Source: Todiramphus chloris collaris
Taxonomy: Eukaryota > Chordata > Aves > Coraciiformes > Alcedinidae
DNA: 64,000 nt
Direction: 5' to 3'
Assembly (NCBI GenBank): GCA_025345505.1
Contig: JANVCC010000040.1
Span: forward strand, 13,918,023 to 13,982,022
Part shown: positions 37,930-51,408 of the stretch, one piece after another
How the letters are laid out: every line of letters begins with the position of its first letter
Position numbering within the stretch: position 1 is the first letter of the stretch
Position numbers and translations under genes: made by a program
The notes under the pieces: generated by a model
What the model saw: only the letters and a program-made list of their open reading frames with translations
Told to the model about the DNA's origin: nothing
Databases searched by the model: none

Positions 37930-40900
37930 TGTTGCACTGTGGGGTTGGACAATGGCACAAGAACTATTTTGTGTCCTAATCCTTCCCTAACAACTGGCTT
38001 GTCCGGGAAGGCAGCTACTGCTTTTTATCAGCTGATGTTCTCATAATCAGAAGTTCAAAATTTTTTCATGGAATAAGTATGGTAAACTTCAGTCATTATG
38101 CTTGTGAAATTAGGATTATTTTTTTTCCTCTCCACATGCATCATCTCACATTCCTCTAGAATGGGTGCAATCTCGTGATGCTATTCCATATTCACGCTTC
38201 TCATTTTTACTCTGTGATTAATTGGATATCCTCAAGAAATGATGTGGAGGAGGGAATGCGAGTTGGGAATGGAGCCAAGGGGAGCCGGGGAGAAGGGTCG
38301 GCAGCTGGCCAAGGCCAGCCCGCGTTTTTGAATGTGTTGAATAGTCTGGGCATTAATACAGACTTTGAAACTTGACCGATGATGTCCTTGTGAAGTGAAA
38401 ACTATTTATCCCCACTTTGTTTCCCATCTTTGCATGCATATTGCAAAGGGAACACCTTTCATCTTGTCTCAGAGCTACATAATACCCTGAAGAGCGTTGG
38501 TGCAGAAACTTGCATCTCCCTTATTTATTCATTCCTGTTTGTTGATTCTTCTGAAAACTTCCAAGAAGTTTTCTGAGGTAGCATTTTTGCGTTGCGTTAT
38601 AGAGGCTGTATGGGTGTGTCTCCAGTATATGCATGTCTATATATGTGTCTCCTGAGTTATTATCTGGATTCCGTCAAGCTGCATGCACTTGATGAGTTTT
38701 TCCTCCCTTCCTTCCTTGAATGCTAGTTTTCCTTTCTGTTCTCTTGCCAGCCATTGATTACCAGAGGAGGCCCATGATCTTTGATGTTTTTTGGCTCTTA
38801 TTACTAAATGAAGTTTGCCAATGAATTTCAAAATGGCTAGGCAGGGAGGGAGGAGAGGAGAGGGGACAAGCAAACAGTGAGGGCAATCACAAAGGCTTTT
38901 TAAATTTGAAATACAAAGTGAAAACAAGAGCAGTGCTGTGTAACTCTGAGGTTTGTTTTTTCCTTAGATAAACAGAACCTGGAAATTGGCAGTTGTGTGG
39001 GTTTAGTGTAAAGCAAACGCAATGAGCAGCTGTGATGCAACACATTAGAAACAATGAAGACAGCTTCTGTATGTCGTTCTGAGGAAAATAGTTTACAGTC
39101 GGAAGTATCTGTGATCTGTAAGTTCTGTAATTAATTTCAGTGTTTGTAGCATATGACAGAAAAACACCAGACATGACAAAACATTTCGGATATTTCAGTT
39201 TACATATATTTTTATGTTTGCAATAACATTCAGATGGGTACATATCTTTCTATTTACAGTGGCGTTACTAAAGAGATGAAAGATAATAGTAGTGTAATTC
39301 TGGCTGTCAGAGGCCGAATGGAAGTTCTAAATTGTCCCAGAGAACGGGTGAAACGATTGTATACATTCTGAAATGTTGATCCTATTATGAGTGTTCTGTC
39401 AGAGTTTAGCAGCTGACCCTAGCAGTTTTCTATGGAGTTTATTGAAATGGTAGTTTTATGAGGAACATCTGTTATAAAAGCTTTCGAATTTTATCAGAAA
39501 TATGAATACATCCCGAGTCACCTAATTTCTTATCACTGGGTGGAAAATTCTGAGCAAGATTTTCAAGCCACGGCACTGCAAATTTAGAAATGTAGTCTCA
39601 AATGTAGTCTTGTGACATGTTTTATTTTGTTTTATTTCACCGCAACAAGGGAAAAGCAGAGATGTAAATGTTGGGCCAGATAATGCTAATTACTAGGTAC
39701 GAAGATTTGAAACACAGTCCTCTTTCCTTTAATGTTTTTATAAAGAGACATCTCTTCTGAATTAATATGTACCAGATGGTCAATGAATCCAGGAATAATC
39801 TGTATTAAAGCAAAGCTGGTGATCTAAAACCTCCTGGCTTGATTTCTTACACGTTATTTGCTATGATTTAAGCCCCACACTGGTATACCTGCCAGTGTAT
39901 GCCAATTCTACACTACGCAGGTAGGACCAGAATCAAAATCTTTCTGGGAATGTTGCACTGAAGGACTTACCTCCTTGACTTTAGATTTCTCTATTGGTTT
40001 ACGGTCGTTGTACTTACACTGTTGGTTGCAGATTATGTGCTTTAAGCATGTGGTCTACAACTGCCAGGTGAAAAACGTCATTTTTCATTCCCAGAAGCTT
40101 TTTCTGGGTACCAAGATGATCCCAAGAATGTTATAGCAGTACGGCAGGGGATGGAAACAGCATTGCAGTGGTTGAAACAATTGTGTATTGCACAGAGTTG
40201 GAAAAGAGGATGAACAATGGTCACAAACAGAATAGTGGTACCTTTTTTGAAAAGGTCAAGACAAAAAAACCCAACCAGACCAGAATATATAAAAAGGGCA
40301 GTCTTGTAGGAAGCTGATTGCTGTTAATTGAGAGTTCCATGTGAAAGTATATATTATTATTTTGCATATTTTGCCTGATGAACTTTACTAGCGTGCCCCA
40401 TCAAATGAGCTCAAGACACTTAAAAATCAGTACATTTAATCTTCCTAAAAAGAGCAACTGAACCCATAGATTTTGCTAAGTAGAGGAGGGAACAGGAAGA
40501 AAATATATCTGTGGATGAGATCTTTTTGGTATGATTTGGTTTTCTGTGTACTAAACACAGATTTTAGATATATATTTATTTAAAAATAAACCAAAACCAA
40601 AATAGTAATAATAAATCCTTCCATAAGTCTCAGTGATTGGTTTCCCACAGTGTTATAGCTTGCAGCCTCCTTCAAAAAGCTGTCTGGTCTTCCACTAGTC
40701 CCCTGACTGCTTTTCCTTGTGCTTTTGGCTGGCAAAGGACAGCACATGCCATGGTAGCTTTGGAGATGCTCATGGCTGACTGATCGCCTGATTACTGCCC
40801 TTCAGCTGAGGAGTGAAATGAGCCCAACAGCTGAAATTGGAATTCACCCTGCTCTCCTCTTTCGGGGCGCTAATTGGTTGCAGTGCTCTGTTCAGTCATT

Positions 40901-43900
40901 AGAGTTCACAAACTTGAAAGTTAAATTTGTGAAACCTTAACCTCATCAAATTTGGTTGAAATGGTCCAGTGAATTGAAAAGCTGTTGCAGGGAGAACGAG
41001 GGGCTGACAAATGGTGATGGACAAACAGGGAGTGTGAGATGTATGTTTTTCCTTTTTTAGGAAAGCAGGAGAAAGCAAAGATACAACATGAGGACTTCCT
41101 GGTCTGTTATGCAACCTCTGAAATAGCATAACCATAATGGAAATAATGATCTTAAAATTGGATGTTAGCTTGAAATATTAAAATCCTTAATCTCTAACTT
41201 TACAGTTGTTTGTTTTTGTCTTTTGAAACCCTTTGACTCCTACTTAAACTATTCATTTAACTTAGAACAATAGTCCTGAGCAGCGTAGGTCTCAAAAAGT
41301 TAAGATTTATCTTACTGCTATATTTCTGTGCCTTAAACAACAACAGATGTTTTAGGAATACAATCTGTCTGGATCTCTCCTGCTGAGTATATTGAAGCTG
41401 TATGGAAGTTGCTCGGAGATAGGCAGCTCTTGAATGTTATAGTCAAATATAGGATCTAACATGTAAAATACCGGTCAAGGCATCGGCACTGCCTGAGGGA
41501 AAGGTTAAAACCCGAGCTGGCATTGGCTGCAAAGAAGATTAGAGTGGCTGAAGTGATCTCTGTAACACTGCCAGATGTGGACAGCTCTACAGACAGAAAT
41601 TTTCCTGAAGGACTGCGGGCTCCTGTATGTACAGAGTGAGACAGAGCAGTGGAGGTGTTGACAGTCATACATGGTTGAGTGATGCAGTGTGAGGACTTAA
41701 GAGAACTGGTTCTCCTGGCTCTTGGTCACAAATGCCAAAGGCATTTCCAAATCATGAAACTTTCAAAGGTCAAATATCTGCTCAAAACAAAGCACGTACC
41801 ATCGGTTAAATTACTGCAGTGAGCACAGATTAACACTGTCAGTAAGACTGAAGTGATGATAATTGGAGTGCCGAAGAATGTTTACTTAAATACTCACTCT
41901 GCCAGACACCAAAGGACTTGTTTTACATTCTATGCATAAAGAATATTTTATGAAGTACCTAAAGAAGAACATAGGATTTTTGTGGTTTGGGAGTATGAAA
42001 GTTAGGAAGGTAGAAGACTAGAAAGAATGATTTTTAGACACTTTCAAATAGCTGTTAGTGATAAAAGGCAGGTGGGCTTGAACTCCAGGTGCAGTGCTGA
42101 AAGGAAGCAGGTGAATGTATTGCCAAGGAGCATTGGTGTAAGCACATGTGGAAGTGATGCTGGGGATTTTCAAACTCTAAGAGTCCTTGGCATTGGAAGA
42201 AGACAAATGAACACAGCAGGGGTCATGGACCCATGATACGGGAAAGGGCAAGTTTGGGCTGGGGTTCATAATCACTTGGCAACATGGTATAACTGTAGCA
42301 TTTCTGTGGCAAGACAGATACTAACTCAGTTGCATAGTATTTAGCTACTAAGTAATATCTGAATTACTGAATTACCTTTAACATATTTAGTGAATTGGTG
42401 ATTTAGCATTTAGAAGGCCATAGGATAAACAATGCAATAATGTTGCAGGTAAGGCAGAGTGAGGGTGAAATGGCTGGTTCCCTCTGGGTTGGTTTTAGGA
42501 GGTGATTTCCCAGCAGGGTAGTTGCAAGACAAGGACAGAGTGACTGCTTGTCTTTGGACTGCTTTTGTAACTGACTCTCAGCAGGGATGAAGAACAGTCT
42601 GTCTGCATAAAGCGAGAAGTACAAAAGGGGACTTAGAAAATCAGAGGCATAAAGATAACTTTAACAAGAGTCGTCTGCTAAAGATGCTTCAGCACTGATG
42701 GTCCTAGCACCTGAGAATCGACTGCTATGGAGGTGAACATCATTCCATCGAGGTGGGCCACCTAGACATGCCAGGCAAAACACTGCTTAGCCCCTGAGCT
42801 CTGAGTGTGGATTGCATGGCCCAATAGAGGGGTCTCAAACCTTCGTGAGCCAGGAGAAGGCAGGGGCTCAAGAGCATCTCTCATGACTGTAACGCTGTGC
42901 CACTATTAGTCTTTGTATCTGGATGCAGCTAAGTTTGTCTCAGCAATACACAGCTGTGTTTGGACAAAGATAACTGACAAAATGGCATGCTGTCTATGGC
43001 CAGGCTTGAGTTATCACAGTTCTGTGTCGTAAGGTATAGGTACAGCTATGGGGACAATCCACCTAAGGATGTGGTGAATAGATTGCCATTATGCAAAACC
43101 AGGAAAAAATGTAATGCAATCCTGCATTTTTAAATGCATCCATAAAAATACTGGGGGCAAGGCCATTCAGAGGATGAGCAAAACCATTACAGAGTAGAAA
43201 GTATTCACATGATGTACCCTGCTTACTGCTTGTTTCTGCAGTACAGCAGCATTGTGTATTTTTTTATTTTCCCCTGGAGTCAGCTCAGTTCATCATTATT
43301 GTTGCTAAATCTGACATGTTATATACATTGCTATGGAAAAGGGACAGATTTTGTGTGACAGTGATGAATCCTGTAGCTGTCAAGATTTTTTTTTTTCCTC
43401 AGGTGGTAGGTGTTTATATTTCATCATATCTACTTTTGGGATGGCACTTGTCAGATTCTTACTCAATTCAAGAAGATAGGGTCCTGTCCAGCATTTTATA
43501 ATGTCACTGGATAATGTCGTTAAGACAGGCAAAGTTTTTGCTGAGATGAGAAGATGAAATTAGATACTGCTTTGCGCTTTCCAGAATGGACAGTGCCTGC
43601 TTCTAATTTTATCTTTGTCTAGACTGTGCTTCCAATGGCAACAGCTCAGGTTTGAAACACTTTTCAGCAGGAGCTGGAGAAAAATTATTTCCAGGAATGG
43701 AGTTATTGGACACAATGCATTTTTATTGTCCATCAAGAAAGGAAAGGTCTGGCAATTATTTTCACGGGAACCACAGAAGCCAGTTGTGAGTTTACTGTCT
43801 AGGAAAGAGCAAAGTGTCCCAGATGGTAAAAACTCAAGACTTTTTAAAAAGTTGTAGGGTTTTTTGTTTTTGCATGTGTTTGTTTTTTCTCTCAAGCAGT

Positions 43901-46398
43901 ACGCTTTGCTTTGGTTTGGAATTTGCACTGCTATTAGCTGAAGATACACATTCCAGAGGCACTTGTGCAACATAAAGAAAGAGTTGCTTCATTCTGTGTC
44001 CCTTTTGTTTTCTTTCGGGTAGAGGTCAGGCAAAACACTTTCATAGGACCAGCCAATTTTTTATTTTTTATTTTTTATTTTTTTTTTTTTTTCATTCCCA
44101 GTGACAGTTTTTATCATTTGTACTAAGAAGGGAAGCAATGGGTAGCATCTTATGTAAGGTAACTGCTGGTTGTCTGGTAAGAGAGATGAGCAGAGATGAT
44201 AGCGTATTCTGCTTGAGCAGCGTCAAGAGCTGATTAGCCTGCGAATCTCGGGCATAAAAACCAATACCCTATTCCAGCTGTATGTAGAATGTAGATCAGT
44301 AGCTTATTCAGAAGAACTTTTAAAATTCTGAAAAACAGAAGGAGGGAAATGGCACAGACATAACTGGAGAATATGAGACCAATGTTTTCTCTCTAGCTTT
44401 TCAAGAACCACTTTTTACGAAACTCGTTGTGGATGGTAATTTAGTTGCTTTAAAAAAGATGTTGGATTTCTGCAGAAGGGATCCAAGTTTTGCCCCTGTG
44501 GGTAAAATAGGAAAAACGGACTTGGAAACTAAGGGAAGAGAATATTGTCCAGCCTGAGTGAAACTAGAAACCATCATGAAATTGTATTCCTCTCTTACGG
44601 AGATCCTATAGGAAATGAGTTTCTAATTTTTATTTTTAATTGAATCAATTTCCATTATATTTGTTATGTGACTTTCCTTTTTTTTTTTATTAGTTTTCAG
44701 AGTACAAAATCTTATTTCTACTGACATTTGACATGTAAAGCCTGACAAATGAGTAGTTCAATAGTATAACTACAAAAGACTTGTAGAGCAGGAGGACAAA
44801 TTAAACTTTACTCATTACATAAAATGAGGTGCTGTCACTGAAGTTCCTTTTAAAACAGGTTTGACCCACTGATGCAGTGAGACAAAAACAGGGTATCTAG
44901 AGTGAAGGAGCAGATGCCCTTTGCATGCTGTAAAAGGGTCCCCCCCATTTTTACTGCCATATTATTGAAACAGAAGAAGCAAAATGAACAGTTCTACATT
45001 TGCAGCATAAATCTGATAAATTTTCCCATGCACTTGAAGTTGAATTTTGTATGCTGTCCTTCCTTTAGGTGGTATATATATTTTTTTTTAAATCAAAGCT
45101 TTTATAGCTAATCCTTGTTTACCAGAGGAAAGCATCTTTGATCACAGCTCATTTAGGCTTTCATCCTTTGAGATACATCATGCACATTGTAAAATACACA
45201 AAATCAATACGTAATCTATGAAAGATTTGCTTGTGGTGAAAGGTCAGGAAAAAGAATTTTTCTTATAGTTATTGACATAAATACTTGGAGGTGAAATATT
45301 CTTCCAGGTATTTTATGTCACACTTGAATTCACATTGTTTGATACAATAATCAATGCAGACCACAATGATGATAATTTCATTCTGTCTATATCAGCGCTT
45401 ATGAACATTACTGATAAATCTTCCTTTGGCTGCTAGGGGGTTGGTTACCTGTGGTTATCAAACAGAATGTTTTATTCTGCGAGCATTTTCTATTTCAATC
45501 TAAAATTAATATGTTGAAAGCATTTTTTTAATTTAAAGTAGAAAGAGAAAGATATAATGCATTTTTCCCCAACTGATAAGACTCGGTGCAGAAATACATA
45601 AGCTGCAAATTTTGCTCTAAGCAAATAAAACCTCATAGGTTTTTGTTTTGTGGTTTTAGGGGATTTTTGTGGTTTTTTTCCATGTGAGAAAGCTAATGTC
45701 AAGCATTTACTGTGCTTGAGAAACTTTGGTTCCCTGAAGTATGCTGTGAGATAGGAGATACATGCTAATTGTGGAATAAATCATGTAAAAGGTTGTTGGA
45801 GTGTAGAGAACAGCAGTCAGCTTCACAAAGGAGTGCGGGTTTTAAGAAGGCTGTTAGGTGAACGTAGCAGCAATGCACTCGGGCTGTGCAGGGGCTGAGG
45901 AATCTGCACAGAGCTTTGCATCTTCTGAGGAAAAGGATCTCAAAAAGCTCCCCCCCCAAACCCTGTGCTTTTTAGTGGTCCTTACTCTCGTTCATTCTTA
46001 GACTTACATACATTTTGCACACTGGAGATCAAAAGTCGTTACTTAAACGCAGTCTGGTTTGTTTAGTTTAGTAAACAAACTGCAGGAGTCTGTGCAGTGC
46101 TCTGAACTGGAAGGGTTAATATGATTCTGTCTGTCTGACAGGCGCTGTTACAGCCATAGTCACATGGTTGTTGGTCCTGCAACTCCAAAAAGTACATGCA
46201 TTAGGAATTGGCTTAATATTGTTTTCTTACTGAAAACTGTGTACTGAAAAATTACTGATGAATAGTCCACTGAGAAAGCCCTTGTTTTTTTCTTTATAAT
46301 ATCTTGAGCTTTCTAGTATAGTTTAACTTAGTCTCTTATTTTAATAGGCCATCTCCATAAAACAATTATCTTTATAAACCTTTCAAGGCAATTACTGT
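37930..46398. other. Gene-free stretch
   Basis: No gene or RNA is recognised. GC-richer patches at about 38240-38330, 41460-41670, 42700-42900 and 45800-45960 have no identifiable content. The longest frame in the window (137 codons, - strand, 43560-43973) has no recognisable domain and overlaps an 80-codon frame on the other strand. Low-complexity T/A repeats occur at 44056-44092. I see nothing else. Confidence 0.55.
44056..44092. repeat. (TTTTTTA)n / poly-T tract
   Basis: Three 7-base TTTTTTA-type units are followed by a long T run. It is a simple repeat with no associated element recognised. Confidence 0.85.
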
Positions 46399-46446
46399 AG
46401 AATCACAGAATATTTTGGGTTGGCAGGGACCTCTAAAGGTCCTCCT
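46399..46446 (-). mobile_element. CR1 LINE 3'-tail fragment
   Basis: The segment reads AGAATCACAGAATATTTTGG, then GTTGGCAGGGACCTCTAAAG and GTCCTCC. This is the reverse complement of the last roughly 45 bases of avian CR1, including the octamer-like tail. It is extremely 5'-truncated, so only the 3' terminus remains. Orientation is clear from the tail lying on the left. Confidence 0.78.
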
Positions 46447-47569
46447 TACATCAGAAGAGACTAAACAAAGATATAAAAACACGCAGAAAATACTGCTTGA
46501 ATTAACGTTTCTAAACCAAAAAGCATCATAATTACTCGGGTAACTTGACACTTTTATCGTAAAAAACCAAACTTATTATACATGGCTTTATTTTTTAGAT
46601 TTTTCTGAAAACCAAGTAGAGATCTAAGCTCATGGTTCTGGCTGCAGATCATTAGGTGAGGGACTGAAATGAACTTGGGGAACCCATTTAGAATGTCTTG
46701 GCCAGAGAAGATAAGAACTGAAGGGATTTTAAAGAAATTTTGTGTGTAGCTGGTGCAGAGGTATAAAGGTGTGGTGGGTTAAAAGGCATAAACATTCCAC
46801 AGAAGAAATGTGTTGTAGTCTCAAAGTTCAGTCCTGAAGACTCCCAGGAGACTGAATGCAAGGAGAATTGTTATTTATCTATGGGCTGAAATTCCATCTC
46901 GCCTACCTTCTGACTTCTGCTATACAGGTATCTGTATCTTAGCTAGATTTCTTTTGAACTTGCTGGAGAGAGATAGGCCCTTCTAGGGTGTGGTTCATCA
47001 GCCTTTTTTTGGTTTGGGTTTTTTCCTTCGGAAAAGATTAGGTGACTGTTGTAGCATGCTGAGCTGGGTGAAATGACAGACTTTTGTCCCCTAGGAAGTA
47101 CAGCTGTGATTCAAGCTGTGATCTCCTGTGGGAATTTTTTGATGAGTAATTTGAGTTTAAGCAACCTACTGCTCTCTTCCCATTTGAACTGGAACTTTGG
47201 AAGTGTGCTGACCATTTGAAGCTGGGATGGTGGGGTTTATGAAGAAACCGTGTTTGAGAGTTTTGTGGTTACAGTCTAGGAACGTGCAGTACTATATCTT
47301 GCCATCACATTAAAACTTCTCCTTCACTGAGAGGCTAGGAAACCTGATGGAAGAGTAAGAAAAAGAGAGATTATGTAGAAGTTTAAGCCAAAACCTAACT
47401 AGTTATGAGCAATTAAAGTAAAATGTCATTCAGTTGATGTCCTGATATTTGTTGATCAGAGATCTGTGATATCTTGTGTCTTATATTGTTTCCTCATCTC
47501 TGGTCATACAAGAGTTTTAAATTGTCTTACGCTTTCCTGTGAATAGACTTGTTATTCAAGGTATTGCCA
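46447..47569. other. Gene-free stretch before the solo LTR
   Basis: Unique AT-rich sequence with no recognised gene or repeat. A short G/T-rich run lies near 47005. No retroviral internal sequence is seen next to the LTR. Confidence 0.55.
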
Positions 47570-48132
47570 TGTTTACTGGTTTTGGCTGGAATAGAGTTAA
47601 TTTTTCTCATAGCAGCTTTTCGGGGCTATGTTTTGTATTTGTAACCAAAACAATTCTGTTCACCCCGGGATGGTTTAGCTAGAGCTGAGCCGTGCTCACA
47701 CAGACTCAAGGCCTTTCCTGTTCGACCCTGGCCCCAAAGGGAGCAGGCTGGGGGTGCACGGGAAGTTGGGAGGGGACACAGTTGGGACAGCTGACCAAAG
47801 GGATATTCCAGACCATATGACATCATGCTTAGGGATAAAAAAAAACAAAGCAGAGAAGAGGGAGTTTAAGGAGATTCTTGCTTGGGGACTGATGGGATGT
47901 TGGTCTCCCCTTGGTGAGTGATGAGTGGTTGACTTTGCATCATTTGTTTTGTGTTCTTCTCTCTTCTTGCACTTCTCCTTTAGTTAGATGGTTTTTATCT
48001 TGACCCACAAGTTTTCTTGCTTTTACTGTTCCTTTCCTCTTTCCCCATCCTGTTCTTCCAGAAGGGATGGGGCATGGGGCAAGCGGGCAGCTGTTGTGAT
48101 GCTTGGCTGCCCACCAGGCTTAACCCGTGTCA
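47570..48132 (+). mobile_element. Degenerate solo LTR of a bird ERVL-type endogenous retrovirus
   Basis: About 563 bases match the common avian ERVL-type LTR. It starts TG at 47570, followed by TTTTGGCTGGAATAGAGTTA. The middle holds GGAAGTTGGGAGGGGACACA, CAGCTGACCAAAGGGATATT and CCAGACCATATGACATCATG, and the 3' part has TATCTTGACCCACAAGTTTT, with GGCTTAACCCGTGTCA ending in CA at 48132. The TATA-like region (AGGGATAAAA near 47832) is altered. The usual poly(A) signal just before the TATCT block is not intact. No gag, pol or env sequence and no second LTR lie nearby, so this is a solo LTR from recombination between two LTRs. No 5-bp target duplication is visible at these boundaries (TGCCA versus TTCAT), which suggests age or boundary erosion. 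It has no coding capacity. Confidence 0.88.
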
Positions 48133-51100
48133 TTCATAGTATAAAATGTATAAGATACAATTACTAAAGGACTCAAACGCATAATAGAGTGCTAAGTGAT
48201 ACTCAGAGTATGTTCTGTTTTACTGATTGTTGGAAAATCAGGATTTTGCATCTTGAATTCCTTACAGCTGGGTGTATACCCTGTTTCTTCCTGTGGATAC
48301 ATAGGGACTTGGCATAACCTCAGGTGTTTATTCAGTGTATTTGGATATGACTTCAATATGTAACCAGTGTACTGATGCCCAGATGTCAATTAATTTACAT
48401 TATGGTTCCCACTAACTTCTGGATAATTCTTATAGACTTCAGTGAACTTTGTTTTTCTCTGATAGCTTGTGAAGCAGCCAGTCATGAAGAAAAACATAGC
48501 AATTTCAGTTTAGAGCATTGCTAGCTATTTGTAAGATAACAGGTTAGGACCAAGAAGAAGTGCTATGAATATATTCCCACTGTCCCTAAACGAATACCTG
48601 GAAACATTTTGTGAACTTTAAGTACATTACATCACATGAAATAAAAAGGCATATGAGTGCCCACTCTGTTCTTCTGTCCCGGTGTGGCACAGGCAATCTG
48701 TGCACGCTAGTGCAGTGCTATAGCTTGCCCTCCAGGGGCACTGTTCTGTATGCCAGGTACATGGACCAAAGGGAAGTAGATGCAGGAAAGAGCATCAGGG
48801 GTTGCCTGCGTGTCTTCTCACGGCTGCAGCTTGGCCCAGCATCCCCTTCTCTGAATCCAAGCCCACTGGGCTGGGGAAAAGACAGATCCCCTTCATGCAG
48901 CTGCACAGCTGTGCTATTCCTCTTCAGTCTGTATTCATTCCTGCAGTGGAGAGGCCACTGAAGTTTTACAAAAGGTGTACCTAAATCCCTCAGTGCAAAT
49001 GTCAGCTCTTATCCTCACTTTTGTTTATTCTCAACTTTCCACCCCATCTTTGCTTACGTGCTCTTTGTATGTGTTTGTCTATTTTGACCATGGCTCAAGG
49101 ACAGAGTTGAGCCTTACTTGTGTTTCTCTGCAATATGTCATAGACATATAAGCCATACAGATGAATATATACACTAGCTTAATTAAGTTTATCATTTCTC
49201 TTTCCAAACCAAGATAACATTGCCCTCTCTGTATTATTTTTTTTAAATTTCTGAGCTGAATATATTAGGAAAGAATGACCAAATGCTTATGTCTATATCA
49301 CACTAATTTCGGATTATTACCAGAGGCTGAGGGCTAGAGAGGTGTCCTGGTGAGCAGACATAAGAGTTGAGAGGAGTTTAATTAACCAGCGTGGGGAAAC
49401 TGCAGGAGGAGAAAATATATCTCGTGGCAGCTAGAAAGAGAGCAGGATCAATTTGTTTGTGCTTGCAGCATCACCCACAGAGTAACACTGCTAGCAGGGG
49501 AAAGGGCCACACTCGTACTGAGAAGATCCATGTGTTCTTGGTCCCTTGACTTAGGTACAGTACAAAGAAGAATGTTCACTTAAGACTCACGTGTTTCTGT
49601 GACCTTTAACAAAATCTCAAGACCTTTGAAGATTTTTCTATCACTGATGATGATTCTACGTTGGTTAAAAAAGCAGCATCAGCAAAGAAATTCTGGGAAT
49701 CTAGTATCTTGTTCATATAAAAATACATAGATTCATTAAAAACAGAGTTGGGAAGTTTAAATAATGAAAATAACCAATAATGCACTAAATCAATCAAGGA
49801 AAAAAAGGTAGTTATTCTCCATTTACAAAGCAATGCAGAACTGTAAAATAATAACTGCTTAAGTATTTTTTTTTCAATAAGAGACACAGTTCTCTTTATC
49901 AGTGTTACTTATTCTAGTAAAATTTAGTACGGAAACCTGCATTCGTTGCAAAATTGCCCTGGGTTTTTTGCTTTTTCTGGTAGCTCTCAAGCAGAGCATT
50001 TATTTACCCTCTAGCATGAATATTAAAGATCTGAAACACATTAAACTGTTTATTTAGGTATTATTTTATTAGGTAGATAATTGGTTAAAAATTGACCAGA
50101 GAAGGCTTTTATTTGAAGAATTTATTGATCTATTCTTCATTCCCTGTCTGATAGCTAAACCCTATGACCAATAACAGGAGTCTCAGAGTAAGTATCTTGA
50201 GGAAAGGGAGAAGAAAGCCGAAACATTCTCAGCAGTGAAGCAAGCCAGTTCCTGGCAACCAGTAGATGTCATTCTGTCTCTATTTTAATGCCAGGTCCTA
50301 CTGTTCTCCTGATATTTTTCCAAATCACAAATTGCAGGTGGGAATGGGGAGAAGCATTTATGTTTCACTTTCTTCTGATTAATGTACAATTGCAAATGTT
50401 TCTTTTCATTAATGTAAGGTGCCAAAGTGTGAAGTTGGAACTTCTTGATTCAGCTGAGGCCGATAAGCTACTGTCTCTGTCACTCATCCATTAGTACTAT
50501 TTTATTTAGTTACTTGTTTGCATGAGGCATTTGTAAGCTTCGCACTGTGCGTGGTTTTCCTTTCTTTCCTTTACAGTTTTCTTTTTCTTTCTGAGCAGGT
50601 TTGCTTGGTGCTGTTCTTGGGGTTCTTTTCCCATTGCTTCTCAGGACGCCAAGGCCACATACAAGAAGAGGGTTGTAACCCTGGGGAGACGCACGGACTG
50701 CTGCCCAGAGTCACACAAGAGAACTGCCTGACACAACACAGAAAGAAAGGTTTGGTATTTGTTTTCTGAATAACCATATCATCAACTAGAACCCAAACAC
50801 AGAGCCTCGCTGACAAATGTAGGAAATGCAAATGATGTAGTCTACAAGAAGGATTTTTGCAGTCTTGCTAAAGTGAGCAATTTGAAATTAGTCATATCGC
50901 TTCTGTCCACAAATACACAATGGCTGTCTTGAGGATAGTGTGGGCAGAGGGGAAAACACAGAGGTGATGAGAAGACTGAATTGCATTACCTTTTTAATGC
51001 TCACAGCAGCAGGTTCTAGTGAAAGTAGGAGGAAAACAGACAAGCAATTCATTCTATAGCTGGAATAGTTCAGGTACCAGGACTATCAAGTTGACAGTTT

Positions 51101-51336
51101 TAAAAATACCAAAGTATTATTTTTGCTCTTTGTCAGACATTGTTTCACTTGGTCCTGTTGTGTCACATAGGGACCCTGTGTGTTCTGTTAGCTATTCAGC
51201 TGATGCAGATGTTCTCCAGAGTGCACTAACTCTGCTTCATCGTAGAACTTGCAGTCCGTGGTCGTGGAGGAGCAGTAGGTCTGGCCCTTGTTGTGTCAGA
51301 GCAAAACCACCTGATATTCTGCAGAATCAATAACAA
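48133..51336. other. Gene-free stretch with one weak exon-like segment
   Basis: No protein gene is recognised. A segment at 50645-50749 follows a pyrimidine-rich stretch and CAG and is followed by GT, so it could be an untranslated or lncRNA exon; the donor is weak (AAG|GTTTGG). A GC-richer area at 48660-48910 has no recognised content. Confidence 0.45.
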
Positions 51337-51408
51337 GCATGTGAACAGACGAGAGACAGGCCTGAGAGGTGAGCATGTGAACAGATGAGAGACAGGCCTA
51401 AGAGGTGA
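51337..51408. repeat. 36-bp tandem duplication (2 copies)
   Basis: Two adjacent 36-base units start GCATGTGAACAGA at 51337 and 51373. They differ at two positions (CGAG versus TGAG, and CCTGAG versus CCTAAG). This is a recent local duplication. No further copies are seen. Confidence 0.9.

Noticed and set aside
37711-37960. Repetitive Ser/Thr/His-containing frames on the - strand
   Set aside because: They come from the 50-bp minisatellite and an N gap; the 50-base period shifts frame each unit.
42700-42900. GC-richer segment that might be an old repeat or exon
   Set aside because: No match to a repeat I know, stops in all frames and no splice pair; left undescribed beyond composition.
43560-43973. 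Longest open frame in the window (137 codons, - strand)
   Set aside because: No recognisable domain; it overlaps an 80-codon frame on the opposite strand and shows no convincing splice context. A frame of this size is expected by chance in 64 kb.
48727-48742. CTCF-like site (CCCTCCAGGGGCACTG)
   Set aside because: It is one G short in the core relative to the usual CTCF motif, so the alignment of key positions fails. Not strong enough to call.
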